A stretch of 64,000 nucleotides of DNA. Source: Allopusillimonas sp008369125. GTDB taxonomy: Bacteria; Pseudomonadota; Gammaproteobacteria; Burkholderiales; Burkholderiaceae_B. The DNA lies in assembly GCF_008369125.1 (NCBI RefSeq), contig NZ_VOAY01000002.1, positions 744,001-808,000 of the forward strand, given 5' to 3'. Within the stretch, counting starts at the first letter, position 1. Every line of letters begins with the position of its first letter. Below, piece after piece: positions 1-9,007 of this stretch. The position numbers and the translations under genes were made by a program. The notes under the pieces were generated by a model. The model made no database searches, was not told the DNA's origin, and worked only from the letters and a program-made list of their open reading frames with translations.

Positions 1-118
1 GGCACATTCGAACGCGCTTTCTCGGCAAAAAAACCAAGGTCTAGAAACCTGATGGCATTGGACTAAACTCTCTACTGTGCAGGCTACCACTCGTGGCCAG
101 TCTGGAGGAGGCTCCAAC
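1..118. other. Left window edge, no assignable gene
   Basis: One plus-strand frame is open from base 1 to a TAA at 64-66 and could be the tail of a gene that starts outside the window. It is only 21 codons long and carries no recognisable motif, so it cannot be assigned. The rest is the leader of the gene starting at 119, including its ribosome binding site. Confidence 0.2.
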
Positions 119-694
119 ATGTCGATTGATCCCAACCGCGTCATCTTGACCGGGGAAAACCCGTTCATCCGCCTGAGCGTTACTGACGGCGGCCCAATCA
201 CCACGAACGCCAGCTTCTGGCGCATCGCCCTTAGCCCCGGTGGGCCCGGCCACGTGCTGTACGTTAAGAGCGAGTTCACAAAGGGCCGTTGGCGTATTTA
301 CTCGGATAACATCGCAATGGCACGCTGGTTGCAAACCACCGTCCAAGGTATGCTCAATACTGAAACCGCCGACACAACGATCCCGGTGATCGATGCAGAT
401 TTCTCCCGTTCCGGCGACGTGCGCGACTTTTGGACCGAAACGCTAATTACCCACGACGAAGAGATCGCGCTGACCTGGCACGATATGGGCGACCCACTGC
501 TCGTCCACACCCAGCCCAATGAAACGCCAGGACGGCCCTATGGGGTGTGCACACTTCTCATCCCTGCACTCGGCGCACGGCTAACACACAATGGGGTGCA
601 GGCGGACGGGCAAGCATTCGCCACACAACGCGATGGACGACCGTTCAGCACGTGTGCGCTGGCGTTCTCCGAAAGCTGGACGGCAGCTCGCTAG
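119..694 (+). CDS. Hypothetical protein, 191 aa
   Basis: I do not recognise this protein. The ATG at 119 is chosen because a strong GGAGGAGG ribosome binding site lies just upstream; a frame-compatible ATG at 77 would add 14 low-complexity residues and has no such site. The product is soluble-looking, with no signal peptide or membrane segment, rich in Thr, Trp and Asp, and predicted mostly beta from its alternating pattern. Its C-terminal third contains a VCTLLIPALGARLTHNG stretch. The next gene downstream is on the opposite strand, so it appears to be a single-gene unit. The reading frame looks genuinely coding, but the function is unknown. Confidence 0.7.
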   Translation: MSIDPNRVILTGENPFIRLSVTDGGPITTNASFWRIALSPGGPGHVLYVKSEFTKGRWRIYSDNIAMARWLQTTVQGMLNTETADTTIPVIDADFSRSGDVRDFWTETLITHDEEIALTWHDMGDPLLVHTQPNETPGRPYGVCTLLIPALGARLTHNGVQADGQAFATQRDGRPFSTCALAFSESWTAAR

Positions 695-709
695 ATTAGT
701 ATTTGATGC

Positions 710-880
710 CTAAAACGACGTTGACCAACTGTCGACGTCGGGATTGTTGCTCTCCATTTCTTCTGCACTGACCTCTTCGGCCACATTACGCTCACTAGCC
801 AAAACCGCCTTTAGCTTACTGGCCGATGATCCCGTTTTCGCCGTGTGTGCCCCGTTTTTCGAGTATTTTTCTGCGTTCAA
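710..880 (-). CDS. Probable small hydrophilic protein, 56 aa, TTG start
   Basis: A short minus-strand frame begins with TTG at 880, seven bases after a clean AAGGAG ribosome binding site, and ends with TAG at 712-710. The product is 56 residues, strongly hydrophilic, with a Lys/Ala/Ser-rich N-terminal half and an acidic C-terminal half (AEEVSAEEMESNNPDVDSW). Codon choice looks like that of real genes here. It sits between two converging genes and would fill the gap left between 694 and 970. I do not recognise a family. The frame is too short and its start too unusual for a standard gene caller, so it may be unannotated. Confidence 0.45.
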   Translation of the reverse strand: MNAEKYSKNGAHTAKTGSSASKLKAVLASERNVAEEVSAEEMESNNPDVDSWSTSF

Positions 881-969
881 GCTACAACTCCTTACTAGGT
901 AGCTGTAGCTTAACCTATGACGAATTTATCCTACAAGAAGGGCCTCTCTGGTGGCGGCAACCTCGCCTA

Positions 970-1284
970 CTACGGCTTCAAACTCGAAAGGAATGCCGCA
1001 ATATTGGCGATATCTGTGTCAGACAGAGGTGCCGCCATGGGCTGCATTATCGGGTTCACGCGGGTTCCATCGTGAAAGGCCTTCAACTGGTCGATCAGAT
1101 ATTGCTCTTTCTGACCTGCCAGATTGGGGTAAATGGGCGCGATGGAAATCCCTTTTGCCCCATGACAGGCTACACAGGTCGTTTCAAATAGTTTTTGGCC
1201 CACGGCTGCATCGGCTGCACTGGCAACCGTTGCCACCATAAGCCCTGCCCCCATGGCACTAACAAGAATCGCTCTTTTCAACAT
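970..1284 (-). CDS. Class I cytochrome c, small soluble periplasmic
   Basis: A 104-residue precursor of a monohaem cytochrome c of the c5/c553 type, an electron carrier of the periplasm. Residues 1-24 form a Sec signal peptide (Lys-Arg, hydrophobic core, ASA-type cleavage site). The haem-binding CVACH is at residues 37-41, and a Met in the VNPIMQPM segment is the likely sixth ligand. Length and layout (haem motif near the N-terminus, C-terminal IANIAAFLSSL helix) are typical and complete. The ATG at 1284 has GGAG nine bases upstream. It is transcribed alone, and nothing nearby identifies its redox partner. Confidence 0.9.
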   Translation of the reverse strand: MLKRAILVSAMGAGLMVATVASAADAAVGQKLFETTCVACHGAKGISIAPIYPNLAGQKEQYLIDQLKAFHDGTRVNPIMQPMAAPLSDTDIANIAAFLSSLKP

Positions 1285-1524
1285 AGCGTATTACTCCTAT
1301 AGCTTCACTTTCTCTGTGGCTATGGGAGGAGGTTATCTAGGAGGCCACAGGGCACCAACGATGTTGTCATCGCTATACCTGCAGAGTAGCTGCAGCCCCC
1401 TGACAACCTCCTGACAACGCGCTGCACAAACGCACCCAACATTTCAAAGCGAGGTCTCGCAAGCCGATACCTTATGCCAGATCAGCCACCACTCATTTGA
1501 ACGAAAATGACATCCCGGTAATCT

Positions 1525-3003
1525 TCACTTACTCGCCGCGACCTGCACACCCCACCCGCCCCCCAGCGCACGCACTAGATCGACGGCCAACGCGGCACGT
1601 TCACCGTCCAGCCGTACCGTTGCCAGCTGTTGCTGCAAAACGGCACGGTCGGCATCGATAACATCCAGATAGGCGATAGAGCCTTCGCGATACTGCGTGC
1701 GCGACAGGTGCGCAGCGCGCTCGGCCGAAACCAGCGCCTGATCCTGCACTGCCGTCTGCTCAGTGAGAATACGCAGTCCCGAAAGGCTGTCTTCCACCTC
1801 GCGAAAAGCCTGCAAGACGGTTTGCCTGTAATTGGCAACATCTTCGGTATAACGCGCCCGCGCATTGTCCATCTGCGCCGTACGCGCACCACCATCAAAA
1901 ATCGGCAAGGTCAGCGCAGTGCCGATGAGTGGCCCAAGCAGAAAAGCCCGACTGCCCCAGTTGAAAAGCTCGCCCAAACCACTGGACTCATAGCCGAACC
2001 CGCCGGTCAGCGTCAGACGTGGGAAGAATGCGGCCTTGGCGGCCCCTACCCGCGCATTGGCCGCCGCCATGGCGTACTCAGCCGCAGCAATGTCAGGACG
2101 ACGCTCCAGCAGCGACGACGGCAAACCAGCTGGTATCTGTGCATTAACCCGCGAGATGGGCGCAGGCGCTACCGAAAATTCGGAAGGTGGCTCGCCCAGC
2201 AGTATGGCAAGCCCGTGCTCGGCCGCGACACGCCGCCGTGTAATGCCCAGTGCCTGGGCGCGCGCCGTTGACAGCTCGGTACGCGCTCGTGCCTGGTCAA
2301 GCTCGCTAATCTCACCGAGCCGGTAGCGCTGCTCAATCAAGTCCAGCGTTTTGGCGCGCAATGCAACGGTGTGCGTCAGCAGCTCCTGCTCCGCGTCCAG
2401 CCGTCGAATCAAAAAATAGTTTTGCGCCACATCAGCCTGCAGGGCCAGACGCAAGGATTCAAACAATGCGGTGCTCTGCAAGGTGTCTGCCTGCGCCGCA
2501 TCCACGGTAGAGGCAACGCGGCCAAATAGATCTGCCTCATAAGACACGCCCAGCTGCGCCCGCCAGAGCGTCTCAGGCGAATTTGCTGCATCATCAGACA
2601 AACCTAGTGATGCATTGGAAGCGCGCTGACGCGATGGCCCAAAACCCGCGTCCAGAGTGGGAAAACGTGCCGCTTTTGCGTTGCGCTGCAGCGCGCGCGA
2701 CTGCTCCACCCGTGCAGCCGCAGCCTTGAGGTTTTGATTTGCCGCCAGAGCCTGGTCTTCCAGCTTGTCCAGCAGCGGCTCGTTGAAGATTTCCCACCAG
2801 CGGCCACGCGCCAGCGCCTCTGCAGGCTGGGCCGCTTTCCAGTGGCGCGCCGCCTCAGGCGTGAGCCGGGCCTCCTTAAACACCGCAGGTACATCCTGTG
2901 CTGGGCGCTCATAATGCGGCCCGACAGCGCACCCGCTCAAGACCAGCAAGAGGGCAATCAAGCCGGCAAATCGGTGTAACGCATGATTGTGTGTTGTGTT
3001 CAT
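1525..3003 (-). CDS. RND efflux outer-membrane channel lipoprotein, NodT/OprM family
   Basis: Outer-membrane channel of the tripartite pump encoded just upstream. The precursor is 492 residues. A lipoprotein signal with lipobox LSGC puts the acylated Cys at residue 25, followed by AVGPHYERPA, the typical start of NodT-family channels. The two internally homologous TolC-like halves are present, with long coiled-coil segments such as the one around QALAANQNLKAAAARVEQSR. Length is normal for OprM/OprN. It is the third gene of the operon and starts 14 bases after the pump gene stops. With a MexF-like pump and a LysR regulator the closest functional parallel is OprN, but the gene name is not certain. 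Confidence 0.9.
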   Translation of the reverse strand: MNTTHNHALHRFAGLIALLLVLSGCAVGPHYERPAQDVPAVFKEARLTPEAARHWKAAQPAEALARGRWWEIFNEPLLDKLEDQALAANQNLKAAAARVEQSRALQRNAKAARFPTLDAGFGPSRQRASNASLGLSDDAANSPETLWRAQLGVSYEADLFGRVASTVDAAQADTLQSTALFESLRLALQADVAQNYFLIRRLDAEQELLTHTVALRAKTLDLIEQRYRLGEISELDQARARTELSTARAQALGITRRRVAAEHGLAILLGEPPSEFSVAPAPISRVNAQIPAGLPSSLLERRPDIAAAEYAMAAANARVGAAKAAFFPRLTLTGGFGYESSGLGELFNWGSRAFLLGPLIGTALTLPIFDGGARTAQMDNARARYTEDVANYRQTVLQAFREVEDSLSGLRILTEQTAVQDQALVSAERAAHLSRTQYREGSIAYLDVIDADRAVLQQQLATVRLDGERAALAVDLVRALGGGWGVQVAASK

Positions 3004-3017
3004 GTTTATTCCTTTCC

Positions 3018-6000
3018 TTACTGTCCGCTCGTGCCGGGCTGCTGGCTCGCACCGGATATATGGCTTGCTGCCGCATCAGGGGCCTCGTTCTTGCTACGGC
3101 CTTTGCTCACGGCCTGCCCTGCCAGCCTTAGCACCACGTAAAAGACGGGGGTTAAAAAGAGCCCGAAGAAAGTCACACCCAGCATGCCGAAGAACACCGC
3201 AACCCCCATGGCATGGCGCATTTCCGAGCCAGCCCCGCTGGACAACACCAACGGCAGCACACCCATGACAAAGGCAATGGAAGTCATAACAATAGGACGC
3301 AGACGCAGACGGCTGGCTTCGATGGCGGCCTTGACCACAGTCAGGCCCTGACGTTCGAGCTCTCTGGCAAATTCGACGATTAGAATGGCGTTTTTGCAGG
3401 CCAGGCCTACCAGCACCATCAACCCTATCTGGGTAAAAATGTTGTTGTCGCCACGCGTCAGCCATACGCCCGTTAACGCCGCAAGAATACCCATGGGCAC
3501 AATTAATATCACTGCCAGGGGCAAGGCCAGGCTTTCATACAAGGCAGCAAGCACCAGGAAGACCAGCAACACGCTAATGGGGAACACCCACACCCCCGCA
3601 TTGCCCGCCAATATCTGTTGGTAGGTAAGATCCGTCCATTCAAATTTCACACCGCGCGGCAACACCTTTGCGGCAACACGTTCTGCGGCCTTTTGGGCCT
3701 GATCTGACGAGAAACCCGGCGCTGGCCCGCTGTTGATGTCGGCGGCGGTGTAGCCGTTGTAGCGCACCACCATTTCCGGTCCAAAGCCCGGTGTCACCTG
3801 TATCAGCGAAGACAGCGGTACCATCTGGCCATTGTGGTTGCGGGTTTCCAGTCGCAGGATATCTTCAGGCTGGGAGCGAAATGGCGCGTCGGCCTGGGCA
3901 CGCACCTGAAACACGCGCCCGAAACGGTTGAAATCATTTACGTACAGCGATCCCAAATAGATCTGCATCGTATCGAACACATTGTTAATGGGTACGCCCA
4001 GTTGCTTGGCCTTTATGCGATCAAGGTCAACGTCCAGTTGTGGAACGTTAATCTGATAGCTGGAAAACGCTGGCCCCAGTTCAGGGGTTTTCGCCGCCTC
4101 GGCCAAAAATGCCTTGGCTGCCTTGTCCAGCTCTGCATAGCCCAACGCCCCATGGTCTTCAATCTGCAGTTTGAACCCCCCAACCGTGCCCAGCCCCATC
4201 ACCGGCGGCGGCGGAAACACCGCAATATAAGAACCGTCGATTTCGGAAAACTTGGCGTTGAGAGCAGCGGCGATATGGTCTGCCGAAAGTCCGGCACGCT
4301 TGCGCGACTCAAACGAATCCAGCGTTACAAAAATAATGCCGGCGCTCGAACTGTTGGTAAACCCATTTATGGATAGGCCAGGAAACGCAATCGAACTTGC
4401 AACACCGGGTTCGTCCAGCGCAATCTGGCCCATCTGGCGGATCACCTTTTCAGTGCGGTCCAGTGAAGCGCCGCTTGGCAATTGGGCAAAGCTGATTAAA
4501 TACTGCTTGTCCTGGGCTGGAACAAAGCCACCGGGCACCATGTAAGAAACCCCCAGCGTCATGGCCAGCAGCAGTGCATACACGCCCAAGGACGACGCCT
4601 TGCGGCGGATTACGCCAGACACACCTTTGGCATAGCGATCCGACGTGCTATGGAAGAAACGATTAAAGCGTTTGAAAAAGCCACCAAATAAACGGTGCAT
4701 CCCACGTGTCAGCCAGTCAGGCTTCTCGTCACGGCCTTTTAGCAGCAAGGCGGCAAGCGCAGGCGATAGGGTCAAGGAATTGATCGCAGAGATCACGGTA
4801 GAGATGGCAATTGTGACGGCGAACTGCTTGAAAAACTGCCCGCTTAGCCCTGTAAGAAAAGCCAGAGGTACAAACACCGCCACAAGGGTCAGCGCAATAG
4901 CAATAATGGGGCCGCTGACCTCTTGCATGGCGCGATACGTCGCCTCGCGGGGGTTATGACCTTCTTCAATATTTCGCTCTACATTTTCGACAACTACAAT
5001 GGCATCGTCGACCACAATTCCAATAGCCAGAACCAGCCCAAACAGCGACAACGCATTAATGGTGTAGCCAAAAAATAGCATCAAAGAGAATGTGCCTATG
5101 ATGGACACAGGCACGGCCAGCAGAGGAATAATCGACGCCCGCCAGGTTTGCAGAAAAACAATCACGACGAGGACCACCAGCGCAATTGCCTCGAGTAAGG
5201 TCTTGACGACTGCCGAGATGCTTGCCCGCACAAACTGCGTCGGATCGTAAGCGATGCGGCTTTCCAGCGAAGCCGGAAAGTCTGCAGACAACTCTTTCAT
5301 CGCTGCCCGAACCTGATCCGACACGTCAAGCACATTGGCGCCTGGAGACTGCATGATGGCCAACCCAACTGCAGGTTGATTGTCCAGCAACGAGCGCAGG
5401 CCGTACTCGGAAGCGGCCAACTCAATGCGAGCAACATCGCCCAGCCGGGTCACTCCGCCATCGGCAGAGGTTTTGAGAATGATGTCGGCAAACTCGTCCT
5501 CGGTCTGCAGGCGGCCACGCGCGTTAACCGAAAACTGTGTGGCCACATCAGACGCCGTCGGCGAAGCGCCGATTACCCCAGCCGCCACCTGCACATTCTG
5601 TTCGCGGATGGCTGCGACAACATCGCTGGCAGTCAAACCACGCTGCGCCATTTTTGCGGGATCCAGCCAGACCCGCATGGAGTAATCACCTGCTCCCCAT
5701 ACCTGCACCTCGCCCACACCAGGTATACGGGCCAGCCTGTCCTTGACGTTCAGCACAGCATAATTGCGCAAATACGTGGCGTCATAGTGATTATCAGGCG
5801 ACACCAGATGCACCACCATGGCCAGCGCTGGGGAAGTCTTTATGGTGGTTACACCCAGACGCCGCACGTCTTCAGGCAAGCGCGGCAAGGCCTGAGAAAC
5901 CCGGTTTTGCACCAACTGCTGTGCCTTGTCCGGGTCCATGCCGAGGTTAAAGTTAACGGTTACGACAAGATTGCCGTCGCTATTGGCCTGAGACTGCATG

Positions 6001-6236
6001 TACAGCATGTTCTCAACACCATTAATGGCTTCCTCCAGCGGCGCGGCCACGGTTTCCGCAATGACTTTGGGGTTGGCACCCGGATACTGTGCGCGAACAA
6101 CCACCGACGGAGGCACGACCTCAGGATATTCAGAGATAGGCAACTGAAAGAGTGCCAGCGCGCCGGCCAGCACAATAAGCACAGACAAGACCCCGGCAAA
6201 AATGGGGCGATCGATAAAGAATCTGGAAATATTCAT
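3018..6236 (-). CDS. RND multidrug efflux pump, HAE1 family, MexF-like
   Basis: Inner-membrane, proton-driven drug exporter of 1072 residues, the normal length. It opens with MNISRFFIDRPIFAGVLS and continues with QLPISEYPEVVPPSVVVRA, both hallmarks of AcrB/MexF proteins and closer to MexF than to MexB in wording. The proton-relay Asp pair is in VDDAIVVVENVE (near residue 405), and the relay Lys is in LACKNAILIVEF in the C-terminal half. Twelve membrane helices and two large periplasmic loops are expected. I chose the ATG at 6236 because it gives the family's conserved start. An in-frame TTG at 6251 would overlap the stop of the adaptor gene and add only five residues. It is the middle gene of adaptor-pump-channel. 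Confidence 0.95.
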   Translation of the reverse strand: MNISRFFIDRPIFAGVLSVLIVLAGALALFQLPISEYPEVVPPSVVVRAQYPGANPKVIAETVAAPLEEAINGVENMLYMQSQANSDGNLVVTVNFNLGMDPDKAQQLVQNRVSQALPRLPEDVRRLGVTTIKTSPALAMVVHLVSPDNHYDATYLRNYAVLNVKDRLARIPGVGEVQVWGAGDYSMRVWLDPAKMAQRGLTASDVVAAIREQNVQVAAGVIGASPTASDVATQFSVNARGRLQTEDEFADIILKTSADGGVTRLGDVARIELAASEYGLRSLLDNQPAVGLAIMQSPGANVLDVSDQVRAAMKELSADFPASLESRIAYDPTQFVRASISAVVKTLLEAIALVVLVVIVFLQTWRASIIPLLAVPVSIIGTFSLMLFFGYTINALSLFGLVLAIGIVVDDAIVVVENVERNIEEGHNPREATYRAMQEVSGPIIAIALTLVAVFVPLAFLTGLSGQFFKQFAVTIAISTVISAINSLTLSPALAALLLKGRDEKPDWLTRGMHRLFGGFFKRFNRFFHSTSDRYAKGVSGVIRRKASSLGVYALLLAMTLGVSYMVPGGFVPAQDKQYLISFAQLPSGASLDRTEKVIRQMGQIALDEPGVASSIAFPGLSINGFTNSSSAGIIFVTLDSFESRKRAGLSADHIAAALNAKFSEIDGSYIAVFPPPPVMGLGTVGGFKLQIEDHGALGYAELDKAAKAFLAEAAKTPELGPAFSSYQINVPQLDVDLDRIKAKQLGVPINNVFDTMQIYLGSLYVNDFNRFGRVFQVRAQADAPFRSQPEDILRLETRNHNGQMVPLSSLIQVTPGFGPEMVVRYNGYTAADINSGPAPGFSSDQAQKAAERVAAKVLPRGVKFEWTDLTYQQILAGNAGVWVFPISVLLVFLVLAALYESLALPLAVILIVPMGILAALTGVWLTRGDNNIFTQIGLMVLVGLACKNAILIVEFARELERQGLTVVKAAIEASRLRLRPIVMTSIAFVMGVLPLVLSSGAGSEMRHAMGVAVFFGMLGVTFFGLFLTPVFYVVLRLAGQAVSKGRSKNEAPDAAASHISGASQQPGTSGQ

Positions 6237-6247
6237 GGGGATCTGGC

Positions 6248-7498
6248 TCAAGAACGGGAAGAGGGGGCGGGAGATGCGCTCTCGGCAGTGGGCAACTGCG
6301 CTTTACCAACCGTGGAGGACGCCGGAGAGCGCATGGCGATGTCGGGCGTGGCATCGCCCACCGCCACGCGCGCCTGTACAGAGTCGCCTGGCCGAACGCG
6401 CTGCAAGCCACTCACGACAACGCGTTCGCCTGCGGCAAGCCCCGACTCAACGATTCTTGATCCATCGCGCACAGGGCCCAGGGTCACCTCCCGGTAATTG
6501 GCCTGGCTTTTGGCATCCACCACCAATACATAACGCTTGCTCTGGTCTGTTCCAATTGCTTTCTCATCAACAAGCACAGCCTGACGGGCTGTGCGCGTGC
6601 TAAGCCTGACTCGTGCGTACAAGCCAGGCAGCAGCGCGCCGTCGGCGTTATCAAATACAGCGCGAACCCGTATCGTTCCTGACGCTGTATCCAGATGGTT
6701 GTCGATGGAGACGACATGCCCTTGTCTTGGGTAGGCTTGATCGTCACCCAGGCCCAGTTCCACTGGCATGATTGCGTGCGGATCCAGCCTGGCCTTGTTC
6801 AAGAAACGCAAAAAGCTTTGCTCGTCCATATCGAACGCGGCATACACCTTATCCACCGACACCAAAGAGGTAAGCACCGGTGCACCAGGGCCCGCCTGCA
6901 CTACGTTGCCCAACGTCACTTCAGCGCGTGAGGCGCGTCCCGAAATAGGCGCGACCAAACGCGTATGTTCAAGATCGAGTTGCGCGGCCTGCAGTGCCGC
7001 AGCCGCCGAGGCTTCTTCGGCTTTAGCAACGCGCGCAGCATTGCGCTTTTCATCCACATCACGACTGGCAATGGCATTGGCGGCCAGCAGGCGTTTGCCT
7101 CGCTGCAACTCGGAGGCGGTAAACGCCGCGCGCGCCTGGGCGGCTGCGAACCGTGCGGTGGCCTGATTCACACTGGCTTCGTATGGACGTGGATCAATCG
7201 TAAACAGCTCATCGCCTTTGTGCACCAGGCCTCCGTCTGCGAAATGCAGCGCCGTGATCGCACCCGATACCTGCGGACGTATCTGCACGTGTTCTACGGC
7301 TTCCAGACGCCCTGAATAAGCGTGCCAATCGACGATAGCTTTGCTGTGAACAACGGCAACATCGACCACGGCGGCGAGGGGCTGGTCGGCGGGTGTGTTT
7401 TGGGTGACACCTGCATTCGCCCGATAAATGGTGATGGCGAACAGTGCCGCGGCCAACAAGCCCAGCGGTACCAAATAGCGTTGGCGAATCGGAAACAT
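6248..7498 (-). CDS. RND efflux periplasmic adaptor (membrane fusion protein), MexE/AcrA family
   Basis: Periplasmic adaptor of 416 residues linking the pump to its channel. It has an N-terminal hydrophobic anchor or signal (LVPLGLLAAALFAITIY) without a clear lipobox. A lipoyl/hairpin domain begins with VQIRPQVSGAITALHF, followed by an alpha-hairpin rich in Ala (ATARFAAAQARAAF) and beta-barrel domains. The ATG at 7498 has AAGGAC upstream; longer frames reaching 7570 lack support. It is the first gene of the operon and is transcribed away from the LysR gene at 7719, whose product probably controls it. Confidence 0.92.
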   Translation of the reverse strand: MFPIRQRYLVPLGLLAAALFAITIYRANAGVTQNTPADQPLAAVVDVAVVHSKAIVDWHAYSGRLEAVEHVQIRPQVSGAITALHFADGGLVHKGDELFTIDPRPYEASVNQATARFAAAQARAAFTASELQRGKRLLAANAIASRDVDEKRNAARVAKAEEASAAAALQAAQLDLEHTRLVAPISGRASRAEVTLGNVVQAGPGAPVLTSLVSVDKVYAAFDMDEQSFLRFLNKARLDPHAIMPVELGLGDDQAYPRQGHVVSIDNHLDTASGTIRVRAVFDNADGALLPGLYARVRLSTRTARQAVLVDEKAIGTDQSKRYVLVVDAKSQANYREVTLGPVRDGSRIVESGLAAGERVVVSGLQRVRPGDSVQARVAVGDATPDIAMRSPASSTVGKAQLPTAESASPAPSSRS

Positions 7499-7655
7499 CT
7501 TGCGTCCTTGTAAGGAAGAGAGCACTCGACAATGAAGCTGCTGCGACATGCGTAAGCGCGTCAGTTGCAATTCAAAACACGATCACGTGTATGCCAAGGC
7601 GGAGAAGAGTTGTATTATTGATTCTTTGCAAAAACAGATAAATATCGTTTTTATG

Positions 7656-7668
7656 GGAACACTGTTCC
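7656..7668. promoter_or_regulatory. Palindrome in the efflux/LysR divergent promoter region
   Basis: A perfect interrupted palindrome, GGAACA-C-TGTTCC, lies between the divergent pump operon and its LysR gene, 51 bases before the regulator's ATG. A wider pair of arms, AAAACAG at 7631-7637 and CTGTTTT at 7668-7674, frames it. The position and symmetry fit an operator, but I have no experimental match for the sequence. Confidence 0.4.
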
Positions 7669-7718
7669 TGTTTTACGAACAATCACTTCACACGCTTAGC
7701 CAGACCCAGGAGAAGTTC

Positions 7719-8735
7719 ATGGATCGTTTTCAGGCCATGCAGGTATTTACCCACGTCGCCGACGCCAACAGCTTCACACTGGCTGCCGACAACCTGGGTT
7801 TGCCGCGCTCAACCGTCACCACCACTATTCAAAGTCTTGAAAAATCACTTCGAGTACGACTGCTCAACCGCACCACGCGCCGGGTTAGCCTCACACCTGA
7901 CGGCGCGTCCTATTACGAACGCTGTCGGCAGATACTGGCCGATCTTGAGGATGCAGAGTCACTTTTCCTGGATGGCAACCGCATCCCGCGCGGGCGTCTG
8001 CGCATCGATGTACCGCCTTCGATAGGCCGCCTCATTCTTGTACCCGCGCTCTGTGAGTTTCACACGCTTTATCCAGATATCGAACTCGCACTGGGCATGA
8101 GTGACCGGCCCGTAGACCTCGTGCAAGAGGCAGTAGATTGTGTAATACGGGTCGGAGAGCTTGAAGACTCCTCCCTGGTGGCCAAACGTATTGGCACTTT
8201 TGAAGGCGTTACCTGCGCCGCACCTGCCTACCTCGAAAAGTATGGCGAGCCGCATTCCATCGGATCGCTGGCTGACCACAGGGCTGTTCATTATTTTTCG
8301 GGCCGTACCGGGCGGATTGTCGACTGGAGTTTCATGATGGACGGACGCGCAACCGATGTCGCCATCAAGGGAGTCATGTCGGTCAACGACGCAGAAGCTT
8401 ATGTTACATGCGGCCTGAAGGGGTTCGGCCTCATCCAGCCTGGGCATTACATGGTCGCCCAACATTTGGAATCAGGCGCACTGCGCGAGGTGCTTACACA
8501 TCTTAAGCCGCCCTCAATGCCGATTTCTGTGGTCTATCTGCACAGCAAGCATTTGTCACCAAAAGTGCGCGTATTTGTCGACTGGATTAGCGAACTCTTC
8601 AAACGTTGCCCGTTATTGGCCGGATGCTCAGAAGCACATCCCAACGACGAAGAGTGCAAGTTTGCAGGCAAGCATAAAACCCAGACTGCGCTGCATGAAA
8701 TGCTTCGGCAGGAGGAGGTTGAAAGTGTTTTTTAG
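7719..8735 (+). CDS. LysR-family regulator, probable controller of the efflux operon
   Basis: A 338-residue LysR-type transcription factor. The winged helix-turn-helix occupies about residues 1-60 (MDRFQAMQVFTHVADANSF, then RSTVTTTIQSLEKSL and NRTTRRVSLTPDG). The rest is a LysR substrate-binding domain of the LrhA/PA-type. The ATG at 7719 is preceded by CCAGGAG at good spacing; longer frames upstream run through the promoter. The C-terminal tail is about 30 residues longer than usual and hydrophilic. Divergence from a MexF-like pump mirrors MexT/MexEF-OprN and BpeT/BpeEF-OprC, so a role as activator of the pump is a reasonable inference. Confidence 0.88.
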   Translation: MDRFQAMQVFTHVADANSFTLAADNLGLPRSTVTTTIQSLEKSLRVRLLNRTTRRVSLTPDGASYYERCRQILADLEDAESLFLDGNRIPRGRLRIDVPPSIGRLILVPALCEFHTLYPDIELALGMSDRPVDLVQEAVDCVIRVGELEDSSLVAKRIGTFEGVTCAAPAYLEKYGEPHSIGSLADHRAVHYFSGRTGRIVDWSFMMDGRATDVAIKGVMSVNDAEAYVTCGLKGFGLIQPGHYMVAQHLESGALREVLTHLKPPSMPISVVYLHSKHLSPKVRVFVDWISELFKRCPLLAGCSEAHPNDEECKFAGKHKTQTALHEMLRQEEVESVF

Positions 8736-8744
8736 TTTGGGGGG

Positions 8745-8806
8745 GGTGACGGCGGTTTTGATTATCAACGGTAATAATCAAGGCCGCTGGTCACCACCTG
8801 TTTTTT
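8745..8806 (+). terminator. Rho-independent terminator after the LysR gene
   Basis: A long hairpin: GGTGAC (8745-8750) pairs with GTCACC (8790-8795), GCGG with CCGC, and TTGATTAT (8758-8765) with ATAATCAA (8774-8781), closing on an eight-base loop. A run of six T residues (8801-8806) follows shortly after. It lies directly behind the LysR gene stop at 8735. Confidence 0.75.
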
Positions 8807-8861
8807 CATAGGCTATGAAACTACGGCCTGCGCAATAGAGCTAAGCAGTTCTTTCAGGTAC

Positions 8862-8903
8862 GTTACGCTGGGCGTGTCGATGTAACGTTACGGAGTGCGT
8901 AAC
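8862..8903. promoter_or_regulatory. Nested inverted repeats upstream of the PIG-L gene
   Basis: GTTACGC (8862-8868) and GCGTAAC (8897-8903) form an inverted pair that frames a ten-base palindrome GTAACGTTAC (8882-8891). The set lies about 105 bases before the ATG of the deacetylase gene and may be its operator. No regulator gene sits next to it. Confidence 0.3.
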
Positions 8904-9007
8904 TCACCGTACAAACACCTAGCCATTACCTACACGACACTTAGCTATACTTGTTAAATTAGGGATACAAGAACGAAAACAAAAACAACACTGCGAAGCT
9001 ATCACGA

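Noticed and set aside
5376..6497. Long open frame (373 codons) on the plus strand
   Set aside because: It lies fully antisense to the RND pump and adaptor genes, is His/Arg-rich with no family likeness, and is a shadow of their codon usage.
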